From Micromonospora sp. U21 (GTDB lineage: Bacteria; Actinomycetota; Actinomycetes; Mycobacteriales; Micromonosporaceae), in NCBI RefSeq assembly GCF_018070045.1, contig NZ_JAGPYK010000007.1:62001-126000 (forward strand): DNA of 64,000 nt. The letters run 5' to 3'. Positions 9,868 to 18,572 of this stretch are shown piece after piece. Position 1 is the first letter of the stretch, and every line of letters begins with the position of its first letter. The position numbers and the translations under genes were made by a program. The notes below the pieces were generated by a model. It searched no databases. It was not told the origin of the DNA and saw only the letters and a list, made by a program, of their open reading frames with translations.

Positions 9868-11139
9868 TCACAGGTCGTCCCGGTCCGCGTCGAAGGCCCC
9901 GTCCGAGGGCATTTCCTCGGTCGGAGGCAGCAAAGAGGCAGCAGAGCTGTCAAACGCCTCCAGAACACGGGCGGCGTAGTCGTCCGGCGTGTGCGTGTAC
10001 CGGTTGAGCGTCGTGGATGCCTGTTCGTGGCCCATGACCCGCTGCACCAGGTTGATCGGGACGCCGTCGGTGACCAGCCAGGTGGCGTAGGCGTGCCGCA
10101 GGTCGTGGAACCGCATGCCGCCGGCAGCCTTGCCAGCCACGCAGGCGATGGCCTCCCGCTCGGTGGTGAACTCCGCCGACCACTCAACGCCGTCTCGGTC
10201 CGGCCAGGTCGCGCGGTACCGGTGCGGGCCGGTGTTGGCGACCTGGCCGAGCAGCCCGGCGCGGACTAGCGAGGGCAGCCAGACTCGACGCCGGAAGTTC
10301 GACCGCCGCAGTGGCCGCCCCACCCGATCGCGGAAGACCAGCGTGCGCGGGTCCGGCTGATCGGCGGCGGTGTGCAGGGCGCGGAACGCGGCCAGGAGGA
10401 AGCCGGGCAGCGGCACGGTCCGCACCCCGGCGCGACTCTTCGGGTACGGACGCAGCACGATTCCGCCGTGAGTCTCCTCGGCCACCTGGACCACGCGCAG
10501 CGATGCCCGGTCGAGGTCGACTGAGGACCACATCAGCCCGGCGCACTCACCCCAGCGCAGACCGGCACCGGCGGCGGCGGAGACGACGCCCCGGTGCCGA
10601 GGTGGGACGGCGGGCAGCAGCCGGCCGAAGAAGTCTTGTCGGCTGATCGTGACCGGCTTGACGTCGCGGGACCGGTCGCGCGGCAGCCGCACGCCTTCGG
10701 CTGGATTGGCGGCGATCAGCCGTGCCTGAACCGCCGTCCGGAGAATCATCGACAGCAGTTGGTAGCACTTGGCCACGGTGGCCGGGGCGAGATCCCGGCC
10801 AAGACCGGTCACCCACTCCTGCACCGACATGAAGTCGACCTTCCCGAGCGGCCAGTCACCCCACTTCGGCAGGACGTGCGTCCGGAGCATGGAGACGGTC
10901 CGCTCATTGGTGCGCGCCTCGACGGCCCGGGTTGCGAGCCACTGCTGTGCGAAGTCGCCGAAGCGGGTACGGCCGGCGTGCGGGTTGACGTAGGCGCTGC
11001 GGTTCAGGCTGCCTTCGATGTCAGCCAGGAACGCGTTGGCCTCTCGCTTCGTGCGAAAGCTCTTGGACTTCTGCCCACCGGCGGGATCACGCCAGCAGGC
11101 GCGGAAGGTGCCGGCTGGAGTCTTGCGGACGAAGCCCAT
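9868..11139 (-). CDS. int: Tyrosine site-specific integrase of AICE-1
   Basis: 423 residues. Catalyses recombination between the two 29-bp sites. The N-terminal 60 residues form an arm-binding AP2-like domain (KTPAGTFRACWRDPAGG), followed by a SAM-like core-binding domain (60-150). All catalytic residues are visible: R195 in GLRWGECAGL, the H345-x2-R348 box FHDLRHAYATW, H371 in MGHEQ and Y381 in NRYTH. Length is typical of AICE integrases. It lies beside attL and overlaps the xis gene upstream (last base of one is first of the other), so they are translated together. A stretch at 290-340 (GPHRYRATWPDRDGVEWSAEF) is an insertion between the R and H boxes, which I have seen in actinomycete integrases. 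Confidence 0.97.
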   Translation of the reverse strand: MGFVRKTPAGTFRACWRDPAGGQKSKSFRTKREANAFLADIEGSLNRSAYVNPHAGRTRFGDFAQQWLATRAVEARTNERTVSMLRTHVLPKWGDWPLGKVDFMSVQEWVTGLGRDLAPATVAKCYQLLSMILRTAVQARLIAANPAEGVRLPRDRSRDVKPVTISRQDFFGRLLPAVPPRHRGVVSAAAGAGLRWGECAGLMWSSVDLDRASLRVVQVAEETHGGIVLRPYPKSRAGVRTVPLPGFLLAAFRALHTAADQPDPRTLVFRDRVGRPLRRSNFRRRVWLPSLVRAGLLGQVANTGPHRYRATWPDRDGVEWSAEFTTEREAIACVAGKAAGGMRFHDLRHAYATWLVTDGVPINLVQRVMGHEQASTTLNRYTHTPDDYAARVLEAFDSSAASLLPPTEEMPSDGAFDADRDDL

Positions 11140-11408
11140 CAGCGCCTCCGCCCGTGCTCGGTGCCGGTGGCGGCAGGCTGTTCCGTGACGCCGTCGAGCC
11201 AGGCGTGGAACCGGGCGCGGGGGATGAGCCAGCGACCGCCGAGGCGGGTCGCCGGGATGGTGCCGTCGCGGACGAGGGCGTAGGTGCTGCCGAGCGAGAT
11301 GCCGAGCAGCTTGGCGACCTCTCGGACGGTGTAGGTAACCGGCTCGACGACCGTCCCGGTACGAGGGACGAGCCGGACGACTGGGCTGGAGCGGGCGGTG
11401 GCGCTCAT
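11139..11408 (-). CDS. xis: Excisionase / MerR-like helix-turn-helix protein
   Basis: 89 residues. The core YTVREVAKLLGISLGSTYALVRDGTIPATRLGGRWLI is a winged helix-turn-helix of the excisionase type (the motif spans residues 25-62; only its outline matters here: VREVAKLLG, then RDGTIPA, then GGRW). Such proteins bend attachment DNA and drive excision with the integrase. Overlap with int by one base and the position next to attL support the role. A proline/arginine-rich tail follows. Confidence 0.9.
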   Translation of the reverse strand: MSATARSSPVVRLVPRTGTVVEPVTYTVREVAKLLGISLGSTYALVRDGTIPATRLGGRWLIPRARFHAWLDGVTEQPAATGTEHGRRR

Positions 11409-11438
11409 AGCGGGATGACCTCCTCAGGTCTGTCGGGA

Positions 11439-13232
11439 TCAGGCAGCAGCCGGCACCGTGCCGGCCGGAGTGGCACCAAGTTCGTGGGCGAGTTCTTCGC
11501 GGCCGGTGGTGCGTCGTTCGCGTGCCATGGCGGCGGCGGTGTTGGCGAGCAGGGCGTCACCCGAGGTGTGCCAGCCGACGCCGGCGAAGGTGAGGGTGCC
11601 GACGATGAGCGTGGTGTCATCGTCGAGGTGCTCGACTGCCCGGAGGCTGCCGGTGTGCTCGTCGCCCTGGTGCTGATGCTGGTGCTCAAGGCGGCGGTAG
11701 GCGATGCGGGTGCCTCGCAGGAATTGGAAGGTCACCGAGTAGCGGCGGGCTTTGGTGAGGAAGTGGCCGCCGTAGCCGAGCATGTGAGCCCATCGGCGCA
11801 GCCGGGCGTAAGGGTTGGTGGCCTGTGGTCTGCTGGCGGGTTGGGCGTCAAGTGCGGCTTGACGCGCGGCGATGCAGACGGGGCAGGCGGCGTAGCGGGT
11901 GTGGGTGCCGCAGTCGGGGCACTCCCAGCGATCGACGAAGCCGGGCGTGGGTCGTGGGTCGCGGGGCCGCTCCAACAGAGGGACCGGGGTTCCGGTGGGT
12001 CGGCCGATGCGCCAGCAGGCGTCGATGAGGCGGGCGGTGTGATCGCCGTCGGGGTCGGCGTAGTCCCCGATGCTGTCGGCGGTCAGGCGGGTGGAGGTGT
12101 GCCCGGTGGCCTCGGTGCTTTTGGTGGCGTACTTGGCAAGGTAGCCGGCGACCATGCCGTCGGTGACGTCCCCGTCGGCCCCGGTGGTGATGGGGCGGAT
12201 GTCGAGTTGCTCGCCCCAGGCGATGAGCCAGCCGTCGGGCCGGTCAGGGTGCGGCGGGGTGTGGAAGGCGACCTGTCGGGCGGCGTGGCGGAACGCGTCG
12301 ACCAGTTCGGTAACGCCGAACCCGGCGGGCGGGGGAATGATGGCGTCGGGGTCCTGGTCGTTGACGCCGTCGAGGCGGGCGATGGCGTGGAAGTGGACCG
12401 CTCCGCGTGCTTGAAGTTCGGCGACCTTGCCCGGTGACAGCCGCACCGGAGCAACCTTGCGGATGTTGCCCGAGGCGGTGACGACCTCCACGCGGGGGAT
12501 GCCCCGGCGGCGGGCGAGCTTGGCTAGGTGGCGTTCCGCGGCTTGCTTGGTGCGGTGCCACAGCTCGCCCGAGAACAGGTTCCACACCACCTGGTGCTCG
12601 TGGTCATAGCAGTCCAGGCACAACGGGTGCCCGAGCACCGCGTCCCCGGCCTCATGGCGAGCCCAGCAGACAGCGGGCCGACCATGCGGACAGAGACCGA
12701 CGTCGCGGCGGGCGTGGCACGGCTCGGCGCGGCAGTCGCAACGGCGGCGGTTGCCGCAGGTGTGCCGCTTGACCACCCGCGCGTGAACCGGACCGAAGGA
12801 CGGGGCCGTGAACGTCGGGAACACCGCCGGGTGCTGGGCGACGGTATCGGGGATGCCCTTGCCGCCGACGAGGCCGGCGCGCAGGAGCTGGAAGGCGTCG
12901 CGCTGATAGGTCTGCGCGCACGACGGGCAGACCGTGGCGCGGCGATTGCCGCAGGCGGTGTAAATCGCGGCGTCAGGCATCGCGTCGGTGTGCCGCTGGT
13001 CCAACACGCGGCCGGTGCCCTGCTCGACGGTGAGGAGTTGGCCGGCGAGGCGGATGGGTCGGGTGCAGCCGGCGGCGGCCCGGACGTGGTCGATCCAGTC
13101 GAAGTAGTCGGGTTGGGTGGCGCGTTCGAAGGCGGAGCCGGCGGCGGTGTAGGTGATGACGGGCGGGACTTCGGCGTTCGAGCCCACACCCCGGGCCGAA
13201 GTCCGGGGTGTGAGGTCCAGCGTCGAGGCCAT
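11439..13232 (-). CDS. repSA: RepSA-type rolling-circle replication initiator
   Basis: 597 residues from the ATG at 13232, which overlaps the stop of the upstream gene (TGATG). The HUH endonuclease motif appears as VHFHAIARLDG near residue 300, and the catalytic tyrosine region as GYLAKYATKSTEA near 395. Cysteine pairs resemble zinc-binding sites: CGNRRATVCPSCAQ near 95, CRAEPC near 170 and CPDCGTH...CPVC near 455. The protein nicks its own origin so that the excised circle replicates before transfer, as in pSAM2 (RepSA). Start chosen from the overlap; earlier in-frame codons give a basic, low-complexity extension. Confidence 0.93.
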   Translation of the reverse strand: MASTLDLTPRTSARGVGSNAEVPPVITYTAAGSAFERATQPDYFDWIDHVRAAAGCTRPIRLAGQLLTVEQGTGRVLDQRHTDAMPDAAIYTACGNRRATVCPSCAQTYQRDAFQLLRAGLVGGKGIPDTVAQHPAVFPTFTAPSFGPVHARVVKRHTCGNRRRCDCRAEPCHARRDVGLCPHGRPAVCWARHEAGDAVLGHPLCLDCYDHEHQVVWNLFSGELWHRTKQAAERHLAKLARRRGIPRVEVVTASGNIRKVAPVRLSPGKVAELQARGAVHFHAIARLDGVNDQDPDAIIPPPAGFGVTELVDAFRHAARQVAFHTPPHPDRPDGWLIAWGEQLDIRPITTGADGDVTDGMVAGYLAKYATKSTEATGHTSTRLTADSIGDYADPDGDHTARLIDACWRIGRPTGTPVPLLERPRDPRPTPGFVDRWECPDCGTHTRYAACPVCIAARQAALDAQPASRPQATNPYARLRRWAHMLGYGGHFLTKARRYSVTFQFLRGTRIAYRRLEHQHQHQGDEHTGSLRAVEHLDDDTTLIVGTLTFAGVGWHTSGDALLANTAAAMARERRTTGREELAHELGATPAGTVPAAA

Positions 13233-13498
13233 CAGCCGCCGACCTCGGTGAGGTGGCGGGTGGTGATGGTGCGTTCGGTGACGATGACCCGGCAGGCGCC
13301 GCACTGGCGCTTAGCCGGTTCGTGCCGACGGCACGGGATGGTGGTGGTCTGTTCGCCGCAGCGGATGGTGACCGGTGTCCGGCAGGGTCCGCCAGGGATG
13401 ACGTCGACGAGGGTCCGTCGGATGTCGAACGGGTGCGGGCCGGGGAAGGCGGGGCAGGTGTGGGTGACCTGCTCGATGTCGACGATGGCGATGCTCAT
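13232..13498 (-). CDS. Small cysteine-containing AICE protein
   Basis: 88 residues, not recognised as a named family. It has cysteines arranged as CPAFPGP, CRTPVTIRCGE, CRRHEPAKRQCGAC, which suggests a zinc ribbon. It overlaps repSA downstream and the DUF2637 gene upstream by a few bases, so it belongs to the same translationally coupled operon. A helper in replication or transfer is possible; nothing in the sequence proves it. Confidence 0.7.
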   Translation of the reverse strand: MSIAIVDIEQVTHTCPAFPGPHPFDIRRTLVDVIPGGPCRTPVTIRCGEQTTTIPCRRHEPAKRQCGACRVIVTERTITTRHLTEVGG

Positions 13499-14223
13499 CG
13501 GGCACCGCTGGTGATGGTGGCGAGGAGTTGCCCGGCGACGGCCGGGGTGACGTCGAGCCGGTCGACCAGCTCGGCGGTGGTGATGGGCTTGCCGGTGGCC
13601 TGTTCGTGCTGCACGGCTGCGAAGCGGGCAGTGGGCAGCAGGTGGGCAGGGACGTCGACCGGCTCCGGGGCCGGCGTGGTGACAGGTTCCGGCTCGACGG
13701 CCGGGGTCGGTTCGGGGGTCGGGGTGATGGCGGCCGGTGGTGCCGGCTCGGTGGTGACCTGCTCGGCCACCTGAACACGGATCGGCTCGACCGGCTCGGT
13801 GGCCGGTGAGGTGTCCTCACTGGTGGCGGGTGCCGGGGCGAGGACGAGTTTGACCAGGGCCATGAACGCCAAGGCGGGAACGGCCGACAGGAGCCAGCCG
13901 GAGGGACCGGGTTTGGCGACCGCCAATTGTGCGGCCAGGGAGAGGCCGGCGGCGGCGATGAGCAGGGTGATCGGGTAGCCGATGGGAGCGCCGGCACGGC
14001 GGCGTCGGCGGATGGTCAACAGGGCGGCGATGGGGACGAGTTCCGAGATGACGGCGTTGGCCCAGCCGAACCATTCCCCGGTGCCGGTCGGGGAGTTGGC
14101 GAGGGTCCAGTCTTTAACGTGGGTGAAGGAGGCAGCTCCGGCGAAGCCGGCGACGGTGAGCAGGATGAGGACCAGGACGACACCCTCCACCCGGGTGCCG
14201 GTGCGGCGATCAGTGCGCGGCAT
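13495..14223 (-). CDS. DUF2637-family membrane protein with C-terminal DNA-binding tail (spread protein-like)
   Basis: 242 residues. The N-terminal 120 residues hold about four hydrophobic helices (VVLVLILLTVAGFAGAASF; AVISELVPIAALLTI; ITLLIAAAGLSLAAQLAVA; LLSAVPALAFMALVKLVL), the DUF2637 pattern. A proline/glutamate/valine-rich linker follows, and the last 50 residues (TTAELVDRLDVTPAVAGQLLATI) look like a small helix-turn-helix. Proteins of this type accompany FtsK-like transfer genes in AICEs and Streptomyces plasmids, and may help plasmid spreading along hyphae. AICE-2 carries a relative (41653-42348). Confidence 0.8.
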   Translation of the reverse strand: MPRTDRRTGTRVEGVVLVLILLTVAGFAGAASFTHVKDWTLANSPTGTGEWFGWANAVISELVPIAALLTIRRRRRAGAPIGYPITLLIAAAGLSLAAQLAVAKPGPSGWLLSAVPALAFMALVKLVLAPAPATSEDTSPATEPVEPIRVQVAEQVTTEPAPPAAITPTPEPTPAVEPEPVTTPAPEPVDVPAHLLPTARFAAVQHEQATGKPITTAELVDRLDVTPAVAGQLLATITSGAR

Positions 14224-14506
14224 TGGTGGTCACCTCCCCGGCGGTGACGACGCGCTCTTCGGCGACGAGGCCGGCGAGGCCGACGGCGATGGCGTTGCAG
14301 GTGGCGCACTGGTCGCCGTCGGCGACGGTGCAGTCGGTGAGGTGGGCTTCGTGGATGATGCGGATGGATTCGGCGTAGTAGCCGGACAGGAACCGCTCGA
14401 AGGACAGCTCGCCGCGGGCAGCGAAGTCACCGGCGATGACGGTCACGGCGTAGCCGTCCGGGGTCATCCGCTCCTGAGCGGCGAGGTTCGTGATGGCGGC
14501 AGTCAT
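14210..14506 (-). CDS. Conserved small AICE protein, unknown function
   Basis: 98 residues, acidic and alanine-rich, with two close cysteines (DQCATCNAIA) and a third at TDCTVAD. It overlaps the genes on either side by 4 and 14 bases, so it is part of the repSA operon. No family recognised with certainty. Confidence 0.7.
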   Translation of the reverse strand: MTAAITNLAAQERMTPDGYAVTVIAGDFAARGELSFERFLSGYYAESIRIIHEAHLTDCTVADGDQCATCNAIAVGLAGLVAEERVVTAGEVTTNAAH

Positions 14507-14886
14507 TCGGCACCTCCGTGGCAGTCGAGGCAGCAGCCGTAGCGGCGAGGGATGTAGTAGGGCTTCACCTGGCCGCAGTGCCGGCAGGTACGGCGGGCGC
14601 GGAGCGCCTTAGCGATGGCCTCCCGCTGGGCGGGGGTGGCGGTGCGCTTGGGTGCGGCGAGGTCGAGGCGGTAGAGGTAGGCGACCCGCTTGCCGCGCCG
14701 CCAGAGGATCTGAGCCACCGGGTCATGCCCGGCCGGTCGGAGGCCGGCGGCGCGCAGTTGCCGGCGAGTGGCCAGGCCACCCGGTGCGGTCAGGTAGGGG
14801 AAGGTGGGGAACCCGTAGCGGGTGCCGTCCGGGTCGTAGAACTCAACGGCCAGACCAGTGGCCGGCTGAGTAGCGGTGATGGTCAT
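14503..14886 (-). CDS. Zinc-binding small protein (RRQRL-motif type)
   Basis: 127 residues from the ATG at 14886. It contains TRRQLRAAGLRPAG near residue 40 and a C-terminal zinc knuckle RTCRHCGQVKPYYIP...YGCCLDCHG (four to five cysteines). The pattern matches the family often labelled RRQRL motif-containing zinc-binding protein in actinobacterial mobile elements; the exact motif is slightly different here. It probably binds DNA or RNA. Coupled to its neighbours by overlap. Confidence 0.65.
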   Translation of the reverse strand: MTITATQPATGLAVEFYDPDGTRYGFPTFPYLTAPGGLATRRQLRAAGLRPAGHDPVAQILWRRGKRVAYLYRLDLAAPKRTATPAQREAIAKALRARRTCRHCGQVKPYYIPRRYGCCLDCHGGAE

Positions 14887-14888
14887 GA

Positions 14889-15182
14889 CTAGCCTCCCCA
14901 GCGCTGCTGGGCAGCCTGACGGGAGATGCCGAGGCGGGAACCGATTTCGGCCCAGGAGTAGCCGAAGGCCCGCAGGCCGATCACGGCTTCGGTGATCGCG
15001 TCGTCGATGACCGACGACAGGGCAACCAGGTCGCGCAGGGCTTCCACATCTCCGGTCGCGACACGGCGGCCGTGCGCGCGGATGATGCGCCGAGCGAAGC
15101 CGGCGAACTCGTCGTTCTCCACGACAGTCCGGTGCTTCAGTTGTTGCCCGAACGGCGTCAAGGACTTCTTGACGGTGCTCAT
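14889..15182 (-). CDS. Small helix-turn-helix protein
   Basis: 97 residues from the ATG at 15182 (MSTVKKSLTPFGQQ). The last 30 residues, GYSWAEIGSRLGISRQAAQQRW, are a sigma-region-4-like helix-turn-helix. The central part is a helical region (DVEALRDLVALSSVIDDA). Such small proteins are common in AICEs as transcription regulators. It overlaps the upstream gene by 4 bases. Confidence 0.75.
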   Translation of the reverse strand: MSTVKKSLTPFGQQLKHRTVVENDEFAGFARRIIRAHGRRVATGDVEALRDLVALSSVIDDAITEAVIGLRAFGYSWAEIGSRLGISRQAAQQRWGG

Positions 15183-15619
15183 GCGTTCTCGCCTCCCTGG
15201 GTGCGGAGGCGGTCCCACTCATCGGCAGCGGCTTCCAGAGCCGCTACGACCTGCTCGGCGGTGCGGGCCGGGTCGTCGTTCCACGAGTAGGGCGAGGTGT
15301 ACTCGTCGAGCAGGTAGCCGTCCTCGTCGATGAAGAAGACCGGGGCGGTGGTGTCGAGGTAGTCGACGAACACGCCGAGGGCGGCGAGGTAGTCGGCGAG
15401 GGTGTCGGGGTCGAGGTGTGAGAAGTGCTCGACGGTGTGCCCGGTGCAGGCGATGCCGATGGCCCCGGCGGCGCAGGCCGGCGGAGTCGGGTTGTCGGTG
15501 GTGTGGGCGTAGTAGGTGCCCTGGTGCCAGCCGTGCCGGCGTAGGTAGAGGGCAGCCATCCGCAGCAGGTCAGCGGGTGTGACCGGGGCTGCGGTGGGTG
15601 GGTTTTGGGTAGCCTTCAT
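15179..15619 (-). CDS. DUF6197-family protein
   Basis: 146 residues from the ATG at 15619 with AGGAC upstream. The motif DLLRMAALYLRRHGWHQG followed by PACAAGAIGIAC matches the DUF6197 family, which is common in actinobacterial accessory regions and has no assigned function. The acidic middle (FFIDEDGYLLDEYT) and the C-terminal helix EQVVAALEAAADEWDRL are also visible. It appears to start a coupled run down to int. Confidence 0.7.
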   Translation of the reverse strand: MKATQNPPTAAPVTPADLLRMAALYLRRHGWHQGTYYAHTTDNPTPPACAAGAIGIACTGHTVEHFSHLDPDTLADYLAALGVFVDYLDTTAPVFFIDEDGYLLDEYTSPYSWNDDPARTAEQVVAALEAAADEWDRLRTQGGENA

Positions 15620-15704
15620 GGCAACCACGTCCTTTCGAGGGCTGTTGGTTGGTGGTCGGCAGGACCGGCGAGCTTGCGAGGCAGATCCGGTCCTGTCGGC
15701 CGTG

Positions 15705-15914
15705 CTATCGGGCGCGGAGCCGCAGGTAGCGGCGGTGGCGGTTGTCGTCACCCGGCGCGCGGGTGGGTGCGGAGACGTAGACGAGCCGGCCGCTGCGGGC
15801 GACGGCCTGGACGAGAGCGGCGATGTCCTCGGGACTGCCGGTGATCCACAGTTCCGTGAACTGTGCGGCCCGCTGGTTGCTTGCCTTGGCGTAGGTCCGC
15901 TCGCGGGTGCTCAT
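15705..15914 (-). CDS. Small AICE protein, unknown function
   Basis: 69 residues from the ATG at 15914, which overlaps the stop of the FtsK-like gene (ATGA). It has the composition of a real gene and reads FTELWITGSPEDIAALVQAVARSGRLVYVS, with the look of a small alpha/beta fold; the arginine-rich end follows. Function unknown; its place right after the transfer ATPase suggests a helper. Confidence 0.6.
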   Translation of the reverse strand: MSTRERTYAKASNQRAAQFTELWITGSPEDIAALVQAVARSGRLVYVSAPTRAPGDDNRHRRYLRLRAR

Positions 15915-16780
15915 GCCACGGCCTCCCACTCAGAGGTAGAGCCGACCGGGACGGATAAGCCGGTGGGTCGGCGGATCCAGGCGGCGTAGTCGGCAATGCC
16001 GGCGATCTGGGCATCCGACAGGTAGGCGACCTTGATGCGGCGGGGAACGCCGCCTTCGGCGATGAGGTAGGCCGCCCCCTGGTTGCTGGGCGAGATGTCG
16101 GTGGCCGAGTAGCCCTGCTCCGCCCAGCCGTGACCCAGCACGATGTTGGAGCTGTTAGGTGTGGTGCAGCGGAACGCGGCACGGTAGCCGAACAGGTCCC
16201 GCAGGCTGGTCGGGATGATGTCGAAGGACGGTCGCTGCGTGGCGGCGACGACGGGGATGCCGGCAGCACGCCCTCGGGCGACGAGGTCGCGGACCAGGGC
16301 GACGAACTCTTCCTGCTCCTGCTTGCTGCCGATGGTGGCCGAGTAGAAGGCGATCTCGTCAATGAGCGTGGTGATGACCGACAGGCCGTCAGCGGCGGTG
16401 AGCTTGCGGCGCCCATGAGCGCGCAGCCAGGCGTAGCGGTTGTTCATCACCTGCTGGAGCCGTCGAAGGACGGTCAGCGCGGCGGTGATGTCGGGGCCGA
16501 TGAACGCATCAGCGCAGTCCTCCCACTGCCCGAGTTCGACGAGCTTGCCGTCGAGGAGCACGAGGCGGGAATCGACGGCGAGGGCGGCGTGGGCGGCAAT
16601 GGCGTTGAGCAGGCCGCTTTTGCCTCCGCCGGGTTCGCCGCCGGCGAGGAGGTTGCGGTAGGCGAGGGTGATGTAGACGGGCTGACCGAACTCGTCGATG
16701 CCGACGAAGATGGGGTCGAACATCGACAAGCCAGGCCCCACCGGAACCCCCGCAGCAGGGGCGGGTGTCGTGGCGGTCAT
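15911..16780 (-). CDS. tra: FtsK/SpoIIIE-type DNA transfer ATPase of AICE-1
   Basis: 289 residues from the ATG at 16780 with AGGAGGG upstream. Walker A is LAGGEPGGGKSGLLNA near residue 50; Walker B is TTLIDEIAFY near 140; the FtsK sensor region is VVAATQRPSFDIIP near 180. It is much shorter than a full TraB: there is no N-terminal membrane part and no obvious C-terminal winged helix, so the membrane protein encoded just upstream (17019-17948) may supply the anchor. In AICEs one such protein moves double-stranded DNA between mycelia. Confidence 0.9.
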   Translation of the reverse strand: MTATTPAPAAGVPVGPGLSMFDPIFVGIDEFGQPVYITLAYRNLLAGGEPGGGKSGLLNAIAAHAALAVDSRLVLLDGKLVELGQWEDCADAFIGPDITAALTVLRRLQQVMNNRYAWLRAHGRRKLTAADGLSVITTLIDEIAFYSATIGSKQEQEEFVALVRDLVARGRAAGIPVVAATQRPSFDIIPTSLRDLFGYRAAFRCTTPNSSNIVLGHGWAEQGYSATDISPSNQGAAYLIAEGGVPRRIKVAYLSDAQIAGIADYAAWIRRPTGLSVPVGSTSEWEAVA

Positions 16781-16865
16781 GGGTGCCCTCCTTGGGCAGT
16801 AGGTGGGCGCGGAGAGCCACACGAACGAGCCGCAGGGCTCTCCGCGTCCATGGGTTGGGTTGGGG

Positions 16866-17015
16866 TCAGATCAATCCGTCGTCGTGCAGCTCGTCATGCC
16901 GATCGGCGTCGAGCTCGGCGTCACGACGCCGGTCCCACGAGCGGCCCTCTTGGCCGCAGGCGTAGCAGTGGAAGTAGAAGCCGTCGGTGGCCTCGTCGTA
17001 CTCGATCTGCGTCAC
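16866..17015 (-). CDS. 49-residue zinc-finger-like protein
   Basis: GTG start at 17015, only 3 nt after the stop codon of the membrane protein gene, so translation is coupled. The protein reads TQIEYDEATDGFYFHCYACG and then a charged tail rich in Asp, Arg and His ending HDELHDDGLI. The pair CYAC and the His nearby suggest a metal site. Third codon positions are nearly all G or C, supporting a real gene. Function unknown. Confidence 0.6.
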   Translation of the reverse strand: MTQIEYDEATDGFYFHCYACGQEGRSWDRRRDAELDADRHDELHDDGLI

Positions 17016-17018
17016 CGG

Positions 17019-17948
17019 TCAGATCCAGTCGGAGACGTCGTCCGTGTCGGACGGCGCGGACGATGCCGCGGGCTTGCTGCCGTTTGCGGAGGTGGTGGCC
17101 GGTTTCTTCTGCACCGGCAGGGTGATGACGGGTGCGTCGACGTCGGGCAGGTCCAGAGCCGTCGGAATCACCGGCGCAGGCCGGTCGGCGGTCGGGGTGT
17201 CGGGGTGGATGACGTCGACCAGCGGGGAGCCGACCGTGGCGGTCAGCACCTCGCGGCGTTTGATGTCGAACCGCAGGTAGGCGGCGTTGCCGTCGGAGGC
17301 CCGCTCAACCAGGGCGGTGGCGGCGTGGCAGGCGACCGCGATGCGGTCGAGGCGGCCCTCCAGGTCGGCGAGGGAGAGGCCGGGTCGCAGGTAGACCCAG
17401 ACCCGCTCGCCGACCGGCGTGGGCTTGGCCCACAGGATCAGCGGCAGGCTGCCGGACTGGTTGGCGATGATGAACTGCGCGAAGCACACGCGCAGCCGAT
17501 GCCGCACGATCAGGCACCAGGTCCAGGCAACCAAGGCTCTGCGGCAGGCCGGGACGGCGGCGGGAACGCCGACGACCAGGACCAGGACCACCAGGGTCAC
17601 CGGGGCGGGGGTGCGGTTGGCCAGCTGCACCCAGAAGGTGAGCACCGCGACCGTCAGGACGATCTCGGGGGTCCACCACCACAGCAGCCGTAGGACCGGC
17701 CAGATGCGGACCAGCAGCCAGGCCAGCGCACCGCACGGGGTGCCGATGGCCGCGCCGATGAACAGCCCCAGGATGGGGTGAACGGACGAGGCGGCCACCA
17801 CGGCCGCGAGAAGGCCGATGATGACCGCCGTGAGGATGAACGCCAACCGGGCGTTGCGGGCCGAGGAACGGTGGACCTTGGCCTCGATGACCGTCACCGT
17901 CTGGTTGCTTCTGCCGCCGAAGGGGCGGCGGGGGCTAGACTTGGACAC
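17019..17948 (-). CDS. Membrane protein of the AICE transfer module (spread protein-like)
   Basis: 309 residues from the GTG at 17948, with GGGAGGA 8-9 nt upstream; a TTG 15 nt earlier lies in the ribosome site and is unlikely. The N-terminal 150 residues have four hydrophobic helices (LAFILTAVIIGLLAAVVAA; ILGLFIGAAIGTPCGALAWLL; EIVLTVAVLTFWVQLA; VTLVVLVLVVGVPAAV). The C-terminal half is soluble and contains LRFDIKRREVLTATVG and a proline/threonine-rich end. It is typically adjacent to the FtsK-like gene in AICEs and probably forms the membrane part of the transfer apparatus. Confidence 0.75.
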   Translation of the reverse strand: MSKSSPRRPFGGRSNQTVTVIEAKVHRSSARNARLAFILTAVIIGLLAAVVAASSVHPILGLFIGAAIGTPCGALAWLLVRIWPVLRLLWWWTPEIVLTVAVLTFWVQLANRTPAPVTLVVLVLVVGVPAAVPACRRALVAWTWCLIVRHRLRVCFAQFIIANQSGSLPLILWAKPTPVGERVWVYLRPGLSLADLEGRLDRIAVACHAATALVERASDGNAAYLRFDIKRREVLTATVGSPLVDVIHPDTPTADRPAPVIPTALDLPDVDAPVITLPVQKKPATTSANGSKPAASSAPSDTDDVSDWI

Positions 17949-18047
17949 GACGAGTCCTCCCAATCGCGAGTTGGGTTGGATGAGTGGAGGGCACGGGGTC
18001 GGCAGGTTTGGACGCCAGTACCGACCCCGCGCCAGCTCTTACGGGAT

Positions 18048-18068
18048 GTGACCACCGGGCGTGGTCAC
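18048..18068. promoter_or_regulatory. Inverted repeat between the transfer genes and the SCO3933-like gene
   Basis: GTGACCAC-CGGGC-GTGGTCAC, perfect 8-bp arms, lies in the 247-bp gap 17949-18195, about 100 bp upstream of the membrane protein start. It could be an operator for the transfer operon or a weak terminator of the gene at 18196-18516. The same gap also contains a direct repeat TTGGACGCCAG (near 18008 and 18082). Confidence 0.4.
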
Positions 18069-18195
18069 CAGGCCGAGAACGTTGGACGCCAGAGCCGCCC
18101 TCGGACTGCCTTCTTCACTTGTGGATCAGCGGACCTCAGGCCGCTTCGGGGTTGCCACGGACACCAGTGGCGAACACAGCACGGTGATCGAGGGC

Positions 18196-18516
18196 CTACT
18201 TCGCCGCCGAGGTACCAGCCTTCGGCTTCAGCGAGATCGCACGGAACGCGACGCCGTTGCGCCCGTTGGTCGCCCACGGGATGGCCTCCAACTGCTCGAC
18301 AGCGACGAGCTGTCCCACCGTCACGCCCGGCTTCTCACCCGCCGTGGTGATGGTGATGATCTCGCCGCCAGTCTCGTCGAGAACGAAGACCTGGGTCGAC
18401 CACATGAGCCGGCCAGTGTTCTTCTCCGACCGCTGGTTGCCGTTCTGGTCGTTCTTCGGCTCCGGGTCCTTCGTCACCTGGACCTGCTTGCTCTGGGTGT
18501 CCACGTACAGCTTCAC
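18196..18516 (-). CDS. SCO3933-family regulatory protein
   Basis: 106 residues from the GTG at 18516 with AGGAGGT upstream. It reads KLYVDTQSKQVQVTKDPEPK ... LMWSTQVFVLDETGGEII ... VTVGQLVAVEQLEAIPW ... GVAFRAISL, a beta-rich protein that I recognise as the family named after S. coelicolor SCO3933, found in most AICEs next to the transfer genes. A regulatory or single-strand-binding-like role has been suggested by its fold and position. Divergent from the XRE/TPR regulator. Confidence 0.75.
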   Translation of the reverse strand: MKLYVDTQSKQVQVTKDPEPKNDQNGNQRSEKNTGRLMWSTQVFVLDETGGEIITITTAGEKPGVTVGQLVAVEQLEAIPWATNGRNGVAFRAISLKPKAGTSAAK

Positions 18517-18572
18517 GAGATACCTCCTGTGGTCTAGGCGCATCCCCTGATGGATGACTGCCTCACTTTCAA